In this document: positions 1 to 10,066 of the stretch, piece by piece
Position numbering within the stretch: the first letter of the stretch is position 1
Layout of the letters: the number at the start of each line of letters is the position of its first letter
Origin: Stratiolaelaps scimitus
Taxonomy: Eukaryota; Arthropoda; Arachnida; Mesostigmata; Laelapidae
Length of the DNA stretch: 64,000 nucleotides
NCBI GenBank assembly: GCA_019614645.1
Contig: JABWDB010000005.1
Coordinates: forward strand, 16,853,001 to 16,917,000
Direction of reading: 5' to 3'
Position numbers and translations under genes: made by a program
Notes under the pieces: generated by a model
The model's input: only the letters and a program-made list of their open reading frames with translations
What the model was told of the DNA's origin: nothing
Databases searched by the model: none

Positions 1-780
1 TGGTGACGACGACTATGTCGTTGTTGTTGTTGCTGCTGTTGTTGTTGTTTATTGTTGACGATGGCCCCTTTTGTGTCTGTGTATCGATGGGCCCCCGGGG
101 GTCCACCCGCTTGGACCGCTGCTTCTGATGCTGATTCTGCTCCGATGCTTGCGGTGGTGGTGACCGTGTTGATGTTGTTCTGCCCTGTGACGTTTGACGT
201 CCCTGTTGTCTCTGCCGCCGCTAGAGTAGTCGTAGTAGTAGTGGTGGTAGCAGCAGCAGCAGCAGCCCCTTACCCTACCCTGACAAATCCGCCGCCGCTG
301 CTGAGCAACTGCTGAGTCCTGTTCTTCAAGCCCATCAACGTGACGTCCCTCATCGAACATCGAAGTCGTCGTTTGACGACCCTCGGCATTCGGGAGTGCG
401 GCCGTGCGGCCCTGCCCGACTGCGCCGTCGGCGCCGCCCGTAATTGTGGCGAGGTCACCCGCAAGCAGCACTGGACACGCCGCTCGCGACGACCACTGCA
501 GCGGCCAGTGTCGGCCCTTCACTTCACCCATACAATAATACATACATAGAGTGGCGAACTGTCTCGTACAGACAAACGATAGCAGACGCGGCAATGAAGC
601 ACAATGGTCCCTTCCTGTCGTTCGTGGTACAGTTGACTGCTGCTGCTGCTGTTGCTGCTGCAGAAGATAGATAACAGCGATCTATGCAACCCCGCCTGCA
701 TCGACTGTGCATTCACCGTGCACCGCCTATGACTGTGATTGTATAGTCCGCTGGCGTGATGATACCTTCCTTTATGAAAA
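1..780. other. Triplet-rich non-coding stretch
   Basis: Runs of GTT/CTG occur at the very start, a GTA-to-GCA run lies at about 222-268, and a CTG/GTT run lies at 637-663. Frames of 60-180 codons open in several phases on both strands at once, as expected where triplet repeats exclude stops. No splice-flanked exon stands out. Confidence 0.6.
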
Positions 781-888
781 GCGTTGTATGTACCGTTGAT
801 GAGAGAGGGTGGGGTTCCTCTATGGTATCAACTTTTGCTGTATTTTCAGGGTTCACTTGTATGGTCAGTGCTGTTTACCAATGTCTCG

Positions 889-960
889 TGGTCAGTTGGA
901 ACTTCAAGCTGTGACGCACGACCCAACCCACTTACGAACGCCAATTTCCCGCCGACTTTT
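889..960 (+). repeat. Diverged dispersed repeat, copy A
   Basis: This segment aligns collinearly with 8534-8618. Shared blocks in order are GTCAGTTG, ACGCACGACC, ACTTACGAA and a CCAA..TTTCC..CGACTTT tail, separated by small indels. The element class is unknown. It has no poly(A), terminal inverted repeat or coding frame shared by both copies. It lies downstream of a strong acceptor-like TATTTTCAG ending at 849, so the frame to 1036 that looks like a terminal exon may be fortuitous. Confidence 0.5.
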
Positions 961-1360
961 CTGGCAGACGCCGCAGACTTTTGAGTCGACCAGCGAAAAG
1001 GAAAGAAGAGGACGAATCAATCGGCCGAAACGCTGACCTTCCTCATTTTCATGCTGGCTCGATTAATTACATGGGCAATAAGTGCTTAGAAGAGGCCAAC
1101 AGATGGCTAAATAACGAATCCCTTAAATAGATCACCAGTGTCTCGCCAATACATATGGGAAGGAGCTGAGACAGACAGGTCCTGGGCCTCAGTTGTTATC
1201 TATTCCAATGTCTGAACGGTCCCTGCGTGCAAATCTGACCTCGGGTGGTCTGGCACCGTGACAGCGAGTGTAACACGAGTATCGAGCATATAGTCCATAA
1301 ACACCGAGGCCAATATAGGCCGGCCTTCGTTACAGCCTTGCAACATGAGTATATCTAAAA

Positions 1361-1383
1361 AAAAAATCAATGATTGATTTTTT
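1361..1383. repeat. 23-bp palindrome at the SINE tail
   Basis: Arms AAAAAATCAAT and ATTGATTTTTT are perfectly complementary around a single central G. It sits at the A-rich 3' end of the adjacent minus-strand SINE, so it may derive from that element's tail rather than being an independent structure. Confidence 0.8.
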
Positions 1384-1384
1384 C

Positions 1385-1552
1385 TAGCCAACATTTAACG
1401 TCTACGGAATTGCTATTTACATTGCTTCTTAAGAATAAATAGAAATGTGCAACGGTGAGGGATCGAACCCGTACATCTACATGTTGCACCTCTGGTTGCA
1501 AGGCGAACCCAATGAATGCACCACCATTGTTGCCAGCGGGCTCAACAATAAG
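1385..1552 (-). mobile_element. tRNA-derived SINE, diverged copy 1
   Basis: Read on the minus strand, this has the outline of a tRNA gene. An A-box-like TGGCAACAATGG lies near 1534-1523. An anticodon-arm-like CGCCTTGCAACCAGAGG follows, and then a good polymerase III B box, GGGTTCGATCCC, at about 1470-1459. Past the tRNA-like head comes a tail (AAGCAATGTAAATAGCAATTCC and an A-rich end) that resembles the tail of the copy at 21650-21770. The spacing between anticodon arm and B box is too long, and pairing too poor, for a functional tRNA. A decayed tRNA gene is the alternative, but the shared non-tRNA tail favours a SINE family. SINEs encode no protein and depend on a LINE partner. Confidence 0.55.
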
Positions 1553-1560
1553 AGTGTATC

Positions 1561-2040
1561 TATGCAACCAGTACATACAGCTATGTAGTTTGCTCTCAAA
1601 TACATCTTCTTAAATATCTTCGATCTTCTCATTCGACATAGAAATGTAAACGAGATCCGTAACATTCCTCGTAATTCCTATATAATATGATTTTTCAGCG
1701 AGCACATTGACAATCATAAGCAAGAACGGCGCCGAATCAGACTGAACGGCATCTATCAAACGTATTATAACGATTTATTATTACGATATCACTATAATTT
1801 TTAGCTCGCTACATGCCAACAACCTCGGCCGCTCCATCTCCTAACAACAATAACCACACCGATTATAGAATTTCACTGATCGCTACCGTGCATTATTTCT
1901 CTAACCTCGACGAAATTCACCCTCGCTCTTAACATCCAACCACCTCAACCCAGCTGCAACCTTCATCTCGTTTCTTGTCCTCTTGGCCTTGCGGCTCGCC
2001 GCTCAAGGCCCCGCTTGACCCTGCTCGAGACAAGCAATGC
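1561..2040. other. Unremarkable non-coding stretch
   Basis: Ordinary mixed sequence with no repeats. An acceptor-like GATTTTTCAG ends at 1698 and is followed by about 34 open codons to a TAG at about 1804. That is too short to call without a partner exon. Confidence 0.5.
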
Positions 2041-2640
2041 CAGCCTGCAATCGTTACCACTTACTTCTCATTGTTATGCCGCTACTGTTTTTGTTATTGT
2101 TGTTGTTGTTGCCGCCGCCGCTGCTGTCCCGTCATCCCCTTTTGTGTTGCGTTTCCTTTCTCTCGTTATCCGGAAGCAGGTAGCATCCTTCTTCTGTTGA
2201 TGGATTTCTGTTATCTATTCGAGTGGTCGTTAGCTATTTGTTGCGCGGCTGTTCGTGCTGCGGCTGCCACTTTGCCCCGGACCCGAAGACGGCCGGTGAA
2301 TGACGTGACTCGCTGCGCTTCTATTGCCATCTGACCTGACCCGACCCGAGAATCGGCGGCCGCTGACTCAGACGTTCACCCGGGCGCGAGCCGCCAAACA
2401 CCGCCGCACCGTCGGTATCTGGTTGCTACCACTTATTGCCGTCGCCGCCACCGTCGTCGTTGTTGTTGTCGGGCGGCGCCGGCTGCTGCTGCTGCTCCTT
2501 CCGTCTGACGTTGGACGGACAACGAAACGGTTTTCGACCCGAGTCGACTTGTGAACTTGACCCGGGGTCCGACCCCCCCAGAAGAGCGCTTCTGCCTGCC
2601 AATACATTTGCATCACAATTTAACCTCTGCTGTTTCGAGG
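2041..2640. other. GC-rich triplet-repeat block
   Basis: GTT/GCC/GCT runs lie at about 2090-2127 and GTC/GTT/CTG runs at about 2438-2495, in CpG-rich sequence. Overlapping frames open on both strands. It could be a CpG-rich regulatory segment or 5' UTR, but no core promoter element is evident. Confidence 0.5.
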
Positions 2641-2950
2641 GGTATACGGCAGGTTCAATCTTTTCATATGATACTAGAAGTTCTACTGGTGATACGGAAC
2701 TATCTGGGATTCGAATGAGCGATTAGATGACCCAGTATCTACTTTGACGTGCGACTTCGAAGAACACTGAGGTTCAACAAATGATCGAAACATGTTTAAT
2801 AACTAGGAATACCTTGTTCATCCGTTATCAAGGTATTCAACTCGCGCTTGTTGTCTCATTGATGTTTGTGCTTTTGTATTTGTGGCGTATCTACCCCGTG
2901 TTGTGTTGGCGGTGGTCTATGGTGGAAAATCATGTGCGGATAGACGCATC

Positions 2951-2994
2951 GAGGGGCATCGATATATGATACGAGGGGTTTCGATATATGATAA
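2951..2994. repeat. 22-bp tandem duplication
   Basis: Two adjacent 22-bp units (2951-2972 and 2973-2994) each begin GAGGGG and carry TCGATATATGATA. They differ at three positions, so the duplication is not brand new. Confidence 0.9.
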
Positions 2995-3780
2995 AACCAC
3001 CAGAAGGGGCGTACCTTGATAACCCCCCAGGGTGGCGCCGCCAATGTGTGAGGTATTCGAGGACAGAATTCGACATGGTAGATTTCGCCTAATGTTTTCT
3101 ATGTATTACGAGAAGATGGACGATATGGCGACACTTTCTCATTGATGACCACTTTACAATGCTTTGTCTTCTAGGCGGAATATATAATATTTCATTAGTC
3201 AGCCTCCGGGAGAAAACAGGTTTCTAGACAATTTCGACGTTGACATTGATGAAAAAGCAGGTTGATATCGCGTTGTTGCTGTTAACAAAAATCGATTTGA
3301 GCAACGGCATCTAACCTGTGTATGTGTAACGAATGGCGCTGGAGCAATCACGGCTTGTATACGAGCATTCGTAGTTAATTTGGGGCCAGCGTGTTAGTCA
3401 GTATATTAATTATTATCGCTCGATTTAATTAACGAACCACGGCGCGTAAACACGGCCGTTCGCGTATAGCAGAGTGCCTCATAACGCCGCTTGATTAATA
3501 AATAACAAAAGCTCGAACCAAACGTTGGTCAGAGTCAATGTCAGCAACGGCAGGCTCAGTGTCGATTCGAGCGGTAGAGAAGGGCGTTTGATTGAACAAA
3601 ATTAACATATTTCATACTATCACTCCCCTATCAAGAAATGGGTGAAATTGCATTCGTTCTCTTATAAACAGACCGCTAGCTTATAGCAGAATATTTCTCA
3701 ACTAATACCATAAAGCATTACCAAAATTAATATTACTATTATTTATTATTATGATAGTATAGTTAAGAAAATAAATGTTG
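2995..3780. other. AT-richer non-coding stretch
   Basis: No triplet repeats apart from a short ATT run near 3735-3752. No frame over about 60 codons. Holds the TAAT cluster listed separately. Confidence 0.5.
3373..3500. promoter_or_regulatory. Cluster of TAAT (homeodomain-type) sites
   Basis: Within about 130 bp there are AGTTAATT (3373), ATTAATTATT (3405), TTTAATTAAC (3424) and GATTAATA (3492), in otherwise non-repetitive sequence. TAATTA is the core of many homeodomain binding sites. Clustering suggests, but does not show, an enhancer. AT-rich DNA can produce such sites by chance. Confidence 0.25.
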
Positions 3781-3792
3781 TGTGAGGCCAAA

Positions 3793-3816
3793 GAGATAGA
3801 GAGAGCGAGAGAGAGA
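3793..3816. repeat. (GA)n microsatellite
   Basis: Imperfect GA dinucleotide run interrupted by single bases. Confidence 0.85.
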
Positions 3817-5300
3817 ACGCGCAATGGAACGAGATATCATACAATTTCAATAACCGATAATCTTTCGTAAGCATCGGCTCATCTATTTCTGTTTTCTTCC
3901 GGGGCATCAACACAACGGGTCGCTTGCTGTTCCAGGCTGCTGCATCCTCTCCTCGTCTCAGCCGAATGTCGTTGTAACCGCACAAAACGCTGCACAGGCA
4001 TACCCACAGGCAAGCGTTCGGTGTCACTTACGCTCGGTATTCGAAAGGAGATCTTCCTCAGCTATGAGCGTTTCTTCGTCTTCGCCGCCAACATGCGCGC
4101 GCTCAGGTTTCACTGTCACTTGGCCCTTGCGTTTGCGTGCGGCGTCAGATGTTTGCAACCGGTCGCGTCGATCGTCCGCTCGGCCGATCGCTCCGTTGAT
4201 TGCCTTCACTCTCCCACAATGTATTCTTCAGTTCCCGTGGTCGGCGTCGTCCACCCTCGGCTTGGCGGCTGGCTGATTAGCAGCTAGGAGCTATCGGCAT
4301 TGCGCATCTTTTGTTGCCTCATCGGGCGTCATCTTGCCGCGTCGTCGTCGTCGGTGCCTCGAGTCTCTCTTCTTTGATCTTCTTTTCTCTCTTTCCCTCT
4401 CTCTCTCTCTCTCTCTGTTATCCGTGTTTTCTTCTTCTTCTTCTTCGGTCCGATCTTCTTCTCCTGGCCCGTCGGTGGCCAACAGTGGCCGTCAGCTAAA
4501 TGGTTCCGTTATCCGCGAAGTGTCGCTGGCGATAGTGAAGCTATATAGCTGTACTGCTGGGGAGACGTTCGAAGAAAACGCGTCCGCGTCAACGACCCAC
4601 TGACGACACGGTTGTTGATCGGCGGTCCGAAGCAGCCGGACGGGATAGCGCATCCGGCCTCGCATCCATCTCTTTCCTAGCAGATCACTTTCACTATGGC
4701 AGTGTTTCACTGTGTGGCACCAGTCGCTGCTGACATAACTACGCCACGGCTACTACACACGATAGCAACTACACAACAAATAAACAAGAGGCCTTGGCCG
4801 AACTTGCTCGCACGAGCGCGCGCGCGCGTTACCCTCCAATTTTTTCCTTTACCATCCCCCTCCCTGTGTGGGGTTTTTCCCTTCAGATTTTTGTCGGACA
4901 ACGACGATAACGATACCCCCGCTCCCCCGCCCGCACTCGCCTCCCGCGTAACGACGCCTTGGAAACATCGATCGTGTGTGTCGCGTCGCTTGGCGATGCA
5001 GCAACGTTTCCCAAGCTAGGACAATATGTTTCGTGATGTCACAGCAGCCATTGGTGCCGTTTGAAGTCACGCTGTCTCTCGTGTCTTACCTCATCTCCCT
5101 GTTTTTTTTTTCCGATGGCTTTGGCGCCAATTTCTCCGGTGCCTTCGTCGCGCGCGAGAGCTCCCCGTTTAAAGGCTGATTTTTGTGGGGCCAGCGGGTT
5201 CGACGAGACAAAACTGGCTAGCGTAGAACTGCTATCGCTGCTAGAACTATCAGCCAGCAAGTTTCAACCGGGTCCACGTCGCTTCGTCTGTTGTTAACTG
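3817..5300. other. Mixed GC block, no identifiable gene
   Basis: Includes the (CT)n tract, an alternating GC run at about 4815-4829 and a T run near 5102. Candidate frames reach about 107 codons but are low-complexity or overlapped by equal frames on the other strand. Confidence 0.5.
4386..4417. repeat. (CT)n microsatellite with CTT extension
   Basis: A CT run is followed by CTT triplets to about 4450. On the opposite strand this reads as GA/GAA and opens an artefactual Arg/Glu-rich frame. Confidence 0.9.
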
Positions 5301-7560
5301 TCAAAGCCTACGAGGTATTTAAGTATGGCATTATGCTGTCCTTCTTGGCGGCTCTGCCGAGTGACGGTAGCGGCGAATGAGTGCGGCAGGTGGCAGGCCA
5401 CATGACTTCAATCGTCCATTCACCATGGGGTCATTACAACTGCACAGTTTTACGCTTCTGCCTATGGGCTGCGGTGGAAGGAGAGACGGAACAGCGACAT
5501 CGAGGCAAACAGCGTAGCTAACTCTTCTGTGTTGTTGCTGTCCGTGGTCGACAGTTAGCGGGGGAGAGGCTACATTTCAATGTATTTATTTTCTGCCTGC
5601 CTGCGTGTGTATGTGTGTCTGTATGTATCCTATGTGAGGCAAGCTGGGACACCGGTCCGGCTCGTTGCATTGGGAGCCCCTGCTCAATCTAGTCACCCAA
5701 ATGTGCTCGGTAGGTCGCCGTAGGTCCCAGATGCCCGGACGCGGCATCATGTTTTGCCCCCTGAATAGCTGTCGAAGGGCTGCCCTGGTCAGCATTCGAA
5801 CGACGAACAACAACACCCATTTTATATTTGAATAGCCAATGATAATAGCATAGCGTATCAACAGTAATGTGCACCACCCGGTGTGGCACTCTTCGGCGAC
5901 AGTGGACCTGACTCATCATAGAACCCCCAACAGCTCCCACCCCATACCACGGCACACTCTCCTGGTCAGACTGGTTTTGTTTTCACGGCACTTCCCCCTA
6001 TACTGGCTGGCTGGCTATATGCAAGATGCACGGTTTCGTTGTTGCGCTAGCTGTGGTGCTACCACCATCCTGGGTCACATCACGCCGCCAATTTGACTTT
6101 GCCAGCCGATTGTTGGTGCTCCCTCGGCGTTCGTACGCCAATAAGAATCGGACAAATCAAAACGGGCCGCGGCACAAACCGGTGAATCGACGAACACCGT
6201 CAAAGCGGACGGCATTAGCCCCCTGAAAATGCCCCTCGTATCTATTTTTGTTGTTGTTGTTGTACGACATCGCATGCCACCAAATTGATCGTGGTGTGGT
6301 CCATCGGCGCTTTGGTGCACCACACCGGTTGCCGTCATCACCAGGAGCTGGATCTCGCAGCACCGACTGACTAGTTGATTGTTATTAGACCGGTATTAGA
6401 TCGGGCGCTGTCCACAGTCAAGAAGAATCAAGCCCAGCATGAACATGCGGCGGCGGCCACTCAATGGTTTCAGCTTCAGTTGTCGCCGCCGTCGTCGTTG
6501 TCGTTGTCGTCGTCTGTTTCTCGTATCGTCGGCGCCCGACGACGTCTACAGATGGGACAGTGGTAGTCGCAGCCGTCGGCGTGATACAGCGCGATTGTCA
6601 TTAACCAGTAGTAGCTCCAGCAGCGGCGACAGTGGCAACAACAAGCAGTGATCGCATTTCGGGCTAGATACCGGCTACCGGCACAGCCCACGCGCCTCCG
6701 GCTGCTGTTCGGCTTGCGTTGATGCCCCCAATCTCGCCACCAGCCTCCCCCATTTATCGAGCTGCCACGCCACTCATGGCTGGCGCACTAATGCGAAAGT
6801 GCTGTGACGAAGCGACCATCGGCCAGCAGCATTCAGGGACTGCTGCTGCTGCTGTCCAGCCCTACAGTGCCGCTGCCGCCGTCGCCGCCGCCGCAAGTGC
6901 TACCGTTGAAGATGTATTTACGAGAACGACAGCGGCCACGACAAAGTCGACCACCTCGGCGGCCGGACGACCGTCTGTCCGACACTCCGACGGACAGACG
7001 GACTGACTGACAACGGTCGAGCCGCATCAGCATCAGCAGTAGCGTCGTCGATGACTACGGCGGCGGCAGGGGCTGCCGCAGCGACCAATAATGGCAATGA
7101 TGATGATGGCGATGGTGCACGGCTCTTCCATCGTCGTCCGTCGCGGTGAATTCGCTGCGCGTTGTTGTTGTTGCTGCTGCTGCTGCTGCCGCTACTGCTG
7201 CTGATGCAGTTGTCGATGCTAGAATAACTGCCCTGCCCGATGGCCGATTGCCTATCCCGGTGCACGGGCGACGGGTTGCTGCCCGGTTGCTGATCGCCTG
7301 CCCTACTGTTGTTGTTGCTGTTGCTGCTGCTGCTGGCGGCACGGCGCGGTCCGGCCCCTCCTTGCTTCGGCCTTGGATGGATTCGGCGTCCATCGCCAAT
7401 CGATTCCGCAGTGGCGATGGTCGTGGCGATGGTCGTGGTCGCGTCTGCGGACGTTGCGGAGACGACAATAGTGGATATAGCAAAGGACAGAGATAGCGGG
7501 AGAGCTTCGTCTGCTCTAGCTGAAACTGTATGCATCATACAATACATGGCGTATCGTCGT
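5301..7560. other. Triplet-rich block
   Basis: GTT run at 6246-6263, GTC/GCC runs around 6480-6520, CTG/GTT runs at 7161-7203 and 7305-7335, and a 12-bp GGCGATGGTCGT duplication near 7411-7440. The 209-codon minus-strand frame at 6918-7547 is S/N/A-rich because of these repeats and is opposed by equally open plus frames, so it is not called. Confidence 0.55.
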
Positions 7561-8533
7561 ACCCCGAAGGGTCAGCCAAGAGGCGTCGATCGTCTTGCAG
7601 GTATCCATTGATCAATTATATCTATGCCATGGGTCAGCGCGAAGCGCGCTAGTGAGTCTCGTAGTCTATAGGGCAGCATCATCCACATGGATGTATAGAG
7701 CATGTTTGCGTATCCAGAGCCCCAACCCCACCTTACCCCTAGCCGCCGGCGCCGCAGCAGCAGCCACCCGTTTGGCATCTTCGTCGTCGTCTTCTGCTAC
7801 TGCTGCTGCTGGAAAGAACTAACTTTGCAGAAGCAGAAGTTTACCCATAACGCTCGTCCGCCCTTTTCTTTCTTCTGTGCCTTTGCCCTTCTGAAACAGA
7901 TAGTAGACGCCCTGTGTGTCTGTGTGTATGTGTGTCGCGGCGGAAAATCGAAATAAGACAAAGAAGATCGTTTCTCTATGGACGCGGGCTGTTTTCTGTC
8001 AATCGACGTTGTGACGGTGTCCAGCGGCGTCGAGCGTTAAGAGCGAATGTTCGTACGACAATCGCTTCTTCCGCCAAGCGGCCAGGGGTCGACCTTACGT
8101 TGTGTGTGTGTGTGTCTGTATGTCTTCGTGTGTTCGAGGTATATATACATATATATCCTGTGTATTGGTGACAGAAAGCGTGCTAAGGGAAACACCCACT
8201 TTAAGACACTTCAGATATAATAAACGACGTCAACACTGAAATATAGACATTTAGACTTTTACTTGTGACAGATGCTGTGAACGATATTTTGATGTGGACG
8301 ACGAAAAACAAATAAAATGTTTACGGTCACCTGTGGGAGTGGGGTGTTGAAGTCGAGCTGTTCTTACCCTCCCATTGTAGTAGCATCAGAAGAGCATTGT
8401 ATATATAAAGCGGAGAAACTACTTATGAATTAAAAAAAAAAGACAAACAAACAGAGGCTTGTTTTCCAATAGGCTTAACAATAAATCATTCATGGCGCAT
8501 ATCTATGTTGCCTATCGAAGATGATACGAGAAT
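7561..8533. other. Non-coding stretch with (TG)n tracts
   Basis: Short TG/TA dinucleotide runs lie at about 7910-7936 and 8100-8115. The segment from 8170 is ordinary AT-leaning sequence. No supported exon. Confidence 0.5.
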
Positions 8534-8618
8534 GTCAGTTGAAGACAGCAACGGGACTGTCCTCAACGCACGACCTAATACTTGACTTACGAATGCACCA
8601 AGCTTTCCGTCGGACTTT
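8534..8618 (+). repeat. Diverged dispersed repeat, copy B
   Basis: Collinear partner of 889-960, sharing ACGCACGACC and ACTTACGAA blocks and the TTTCC..CGGACTTT end. The frame open in copy A contains a stop here, so protein conservation does not explain the similarity. Confidence 0.5.
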
Positions 8619-8651
8619 GAATTACATAATTCAAGAACTGATGTCCACTTC

Positions 8652-8702
8652 TATATAATTATATATATATATATGTCTATATATATGTTATGTATATATA
8701 CA
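8652..8702. repeat. (TA)n-rich tract
   Basis: Interrupted TA dinucleotides with TGTC and GTTATG interruptions. Confidence 0.9.
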
Positions 8703-8755
8703 CTTTCATATTCACAGAGGTGAGGTTCTGATTTTCAGTCGTTCGCCACCGATGG

Positions 8756-9037
8756 ATGCCATCTTTGTGTTACGTGCAGATACCCAGCCCTATCAATAAT
8801 TCTCACCGGTTGACAGACGCGAATAAAGGCGGAAGTATATCCGGTTACAGGCTCTGCGGTGGCTACGGTGACGGTGGCGGGTCAACATCGCTTTTTTTTT
8901 CTGTCACCCACACGGCTACCTACTCTACTCAAGTCTACTGTGGCACGATCTATTGGACTACTGATGGTAGTACTTGTTATGGTAGCAGTGGTGTCTTTGC
9001 AAAGCACCGGTGGCGCGCAGACAATGCGGTCGGATGA
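8756..9037 (+). CDS. Unrecognised ORF, 93 codons, possible exon
   Basis: An ATG-initiated frame follows 18 bases after a good acceptor-like GATTTTCAG ending at 8738, and continues in phase through it. The product is Gly/Ser/Thr/Tyr-rich (for example GGYGDGGGSTSL) with several Cys and no domain I recognise. It contains a poly-T-derived Phe pair and is opposed by an open minus-strand frame (8882-9193). Its length is within what chance gives in 64 kb, so this could be noise. Confidence 0.15.
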   Translation: MPSLCYVQIPSPINNSHRLTDANKGGSISGYRLCGGYGDGGGSTSLFFSVTHTATYSTQVYCGTIYWTTDGSTCYGSSGVFAKHRWRADNAVG

Positions 9038-9062
9038 GCGCGTCATCAGCCAGCCAGTCCGT

Positions 9063-9086
9063 CTCTCTCTCTCTCCCTCCCTCCCT
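9063..9086. repeat. (CT)n / CCCT microsatellite
   Basis: CT run grading into CCCT units. Confidence 0.85.
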
Positions 9087-9367
9087 CTGCCTTTCGACGT
9101 CAAGCTGATCGCCGCTGAACCCGGAGCTAGGCCGCATCTGCCTGAAGATGAGCGCATCCTGCCTGGTACCTCTACCGGGAACAACTTTCCCAAAGCCTAG
9201 TGGAGGCCAGTTATACGGCAACTGGCGCCGATACGATTTCAGGCCAGTTCATTGGTGCGAGTAGAAATGCGCCTGACGAGTCGTTCCTTTTCGCACAAAC
9301 AATGGTGGTGGCGCTGGTGCGTATGCGAGCTCGGCATGATCCAGTCTGATTGAAAGCGAATCCATCC

Positions 9368-9709
9368 TCAGCCTTGACCTCTTACGTTCGGGCACGGAGC
9401 GCCGCGATACTGTTTTCGTCGTAGACATATAAGCGGCATCATTTTACAATGCGCAGTGAAAATCACCATGGGCATTGGTGATGAGCAGTCGAATGGAGCT
9501 GTCGTATGTACTATTCGTAAAAGTGAACGATTGCCATTTGTGCAGCTCTCATCGAGTGTAGGAGATTCTACCATGACAGGCCTGTGCCCCTGCGAAGCCA
9601 ACAATTCATTACCAGCTCTGCAATCAATTTGCCCCTTGTCAATCAGTTCGTGTGCGGTTACAGTTACAGCCGAGTGCACCAAGTCATCAAGCGACCATTT
9701 GCAAATCAT
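9368..9709 (-). CDS. Unrecognised ORF of 113 codons with an antisense partner
   Basis: An ATG-to-stop frame of mixed, non-repetitive composition. The plus strand across 9456-9713 is also open for 85 codons, in codon-over-codon register. Neither product matches a family I know. Non-repetitive open frames on both strands are less easily explained than the triplet-repeat artefacts elsewhere. No convincing splice sites or promoter flank it. It may be a fragment of an old coding sequence or chance, and the strand is uncertain. Confidence 0.15.
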   Translation of the reverse strand: MICKWSLDDLVHSAVTVTAHELIDKGQIDCRAGNELLASQGHRPVMVESPTLDESCTNGNRSLLRIVHTTAPFDCSSPMPMVIFTAHCKMMPLICLRRKQYRGAPCPNVRGQG

Positions 9710-10027
9710 TTGATCAGAACCTTTTCTCTCTCTCCCTCCCTCTCAGTTCTATTCCATGTCAATGAACAGTATGCTGCCGTGCGTGAATAGCGATTAGTGG
9801 CAGGGGCTCCGTATGCGGCTATCGGCTATCATATCGCTGTGACGATAATCAAAACATGTCTCGATTACTCCGTCCCTTGATTTTAGCAAGGCGTTCGATT
9901 TAACGGCGGGATGGTGTTGTGCCATCGTTGTATGTATGCATCTATCTAGTGTATGCCTGTTCTAGGTTCTTTGTCAAGCCGGCTACACCGATGACGATCG
10001 CCTGGTGCAGCCGAGCAGCCCCTCTGT
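9710..10027. other. Short non-coding spacer
   Basis: Only a short CT run near 9724-9745. Nothing else is visible. Confidence 0.5.
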
Positions 10028-10066
10028 ACATATATATTATATATATATATATATAATATATATATG
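10028..10066. repeat. (TA)n tract
   Basis: About 39 bp of TA dinucleotides with two phase interruptions. Confidence 0.95.

Noticed and set aside
850..1036. Apparent terminal exon after TATTTTCAG
   Set aside because: The acceptor is good and the frame open to a stop, but most of it is the dispersed repeat shared with 8534-8618, where the frame is broken.
4815..4829. Alternating GC run (Z-DNA potential)
   Set aside because: Short and not associated with any other signal.
6918..7547. 209-codon minus-strand ORF
   Set aside because: Composed of Ser, Asn, Ala and Thr runs from triplet repeats, with equally open plus frames. No splice or domain support.
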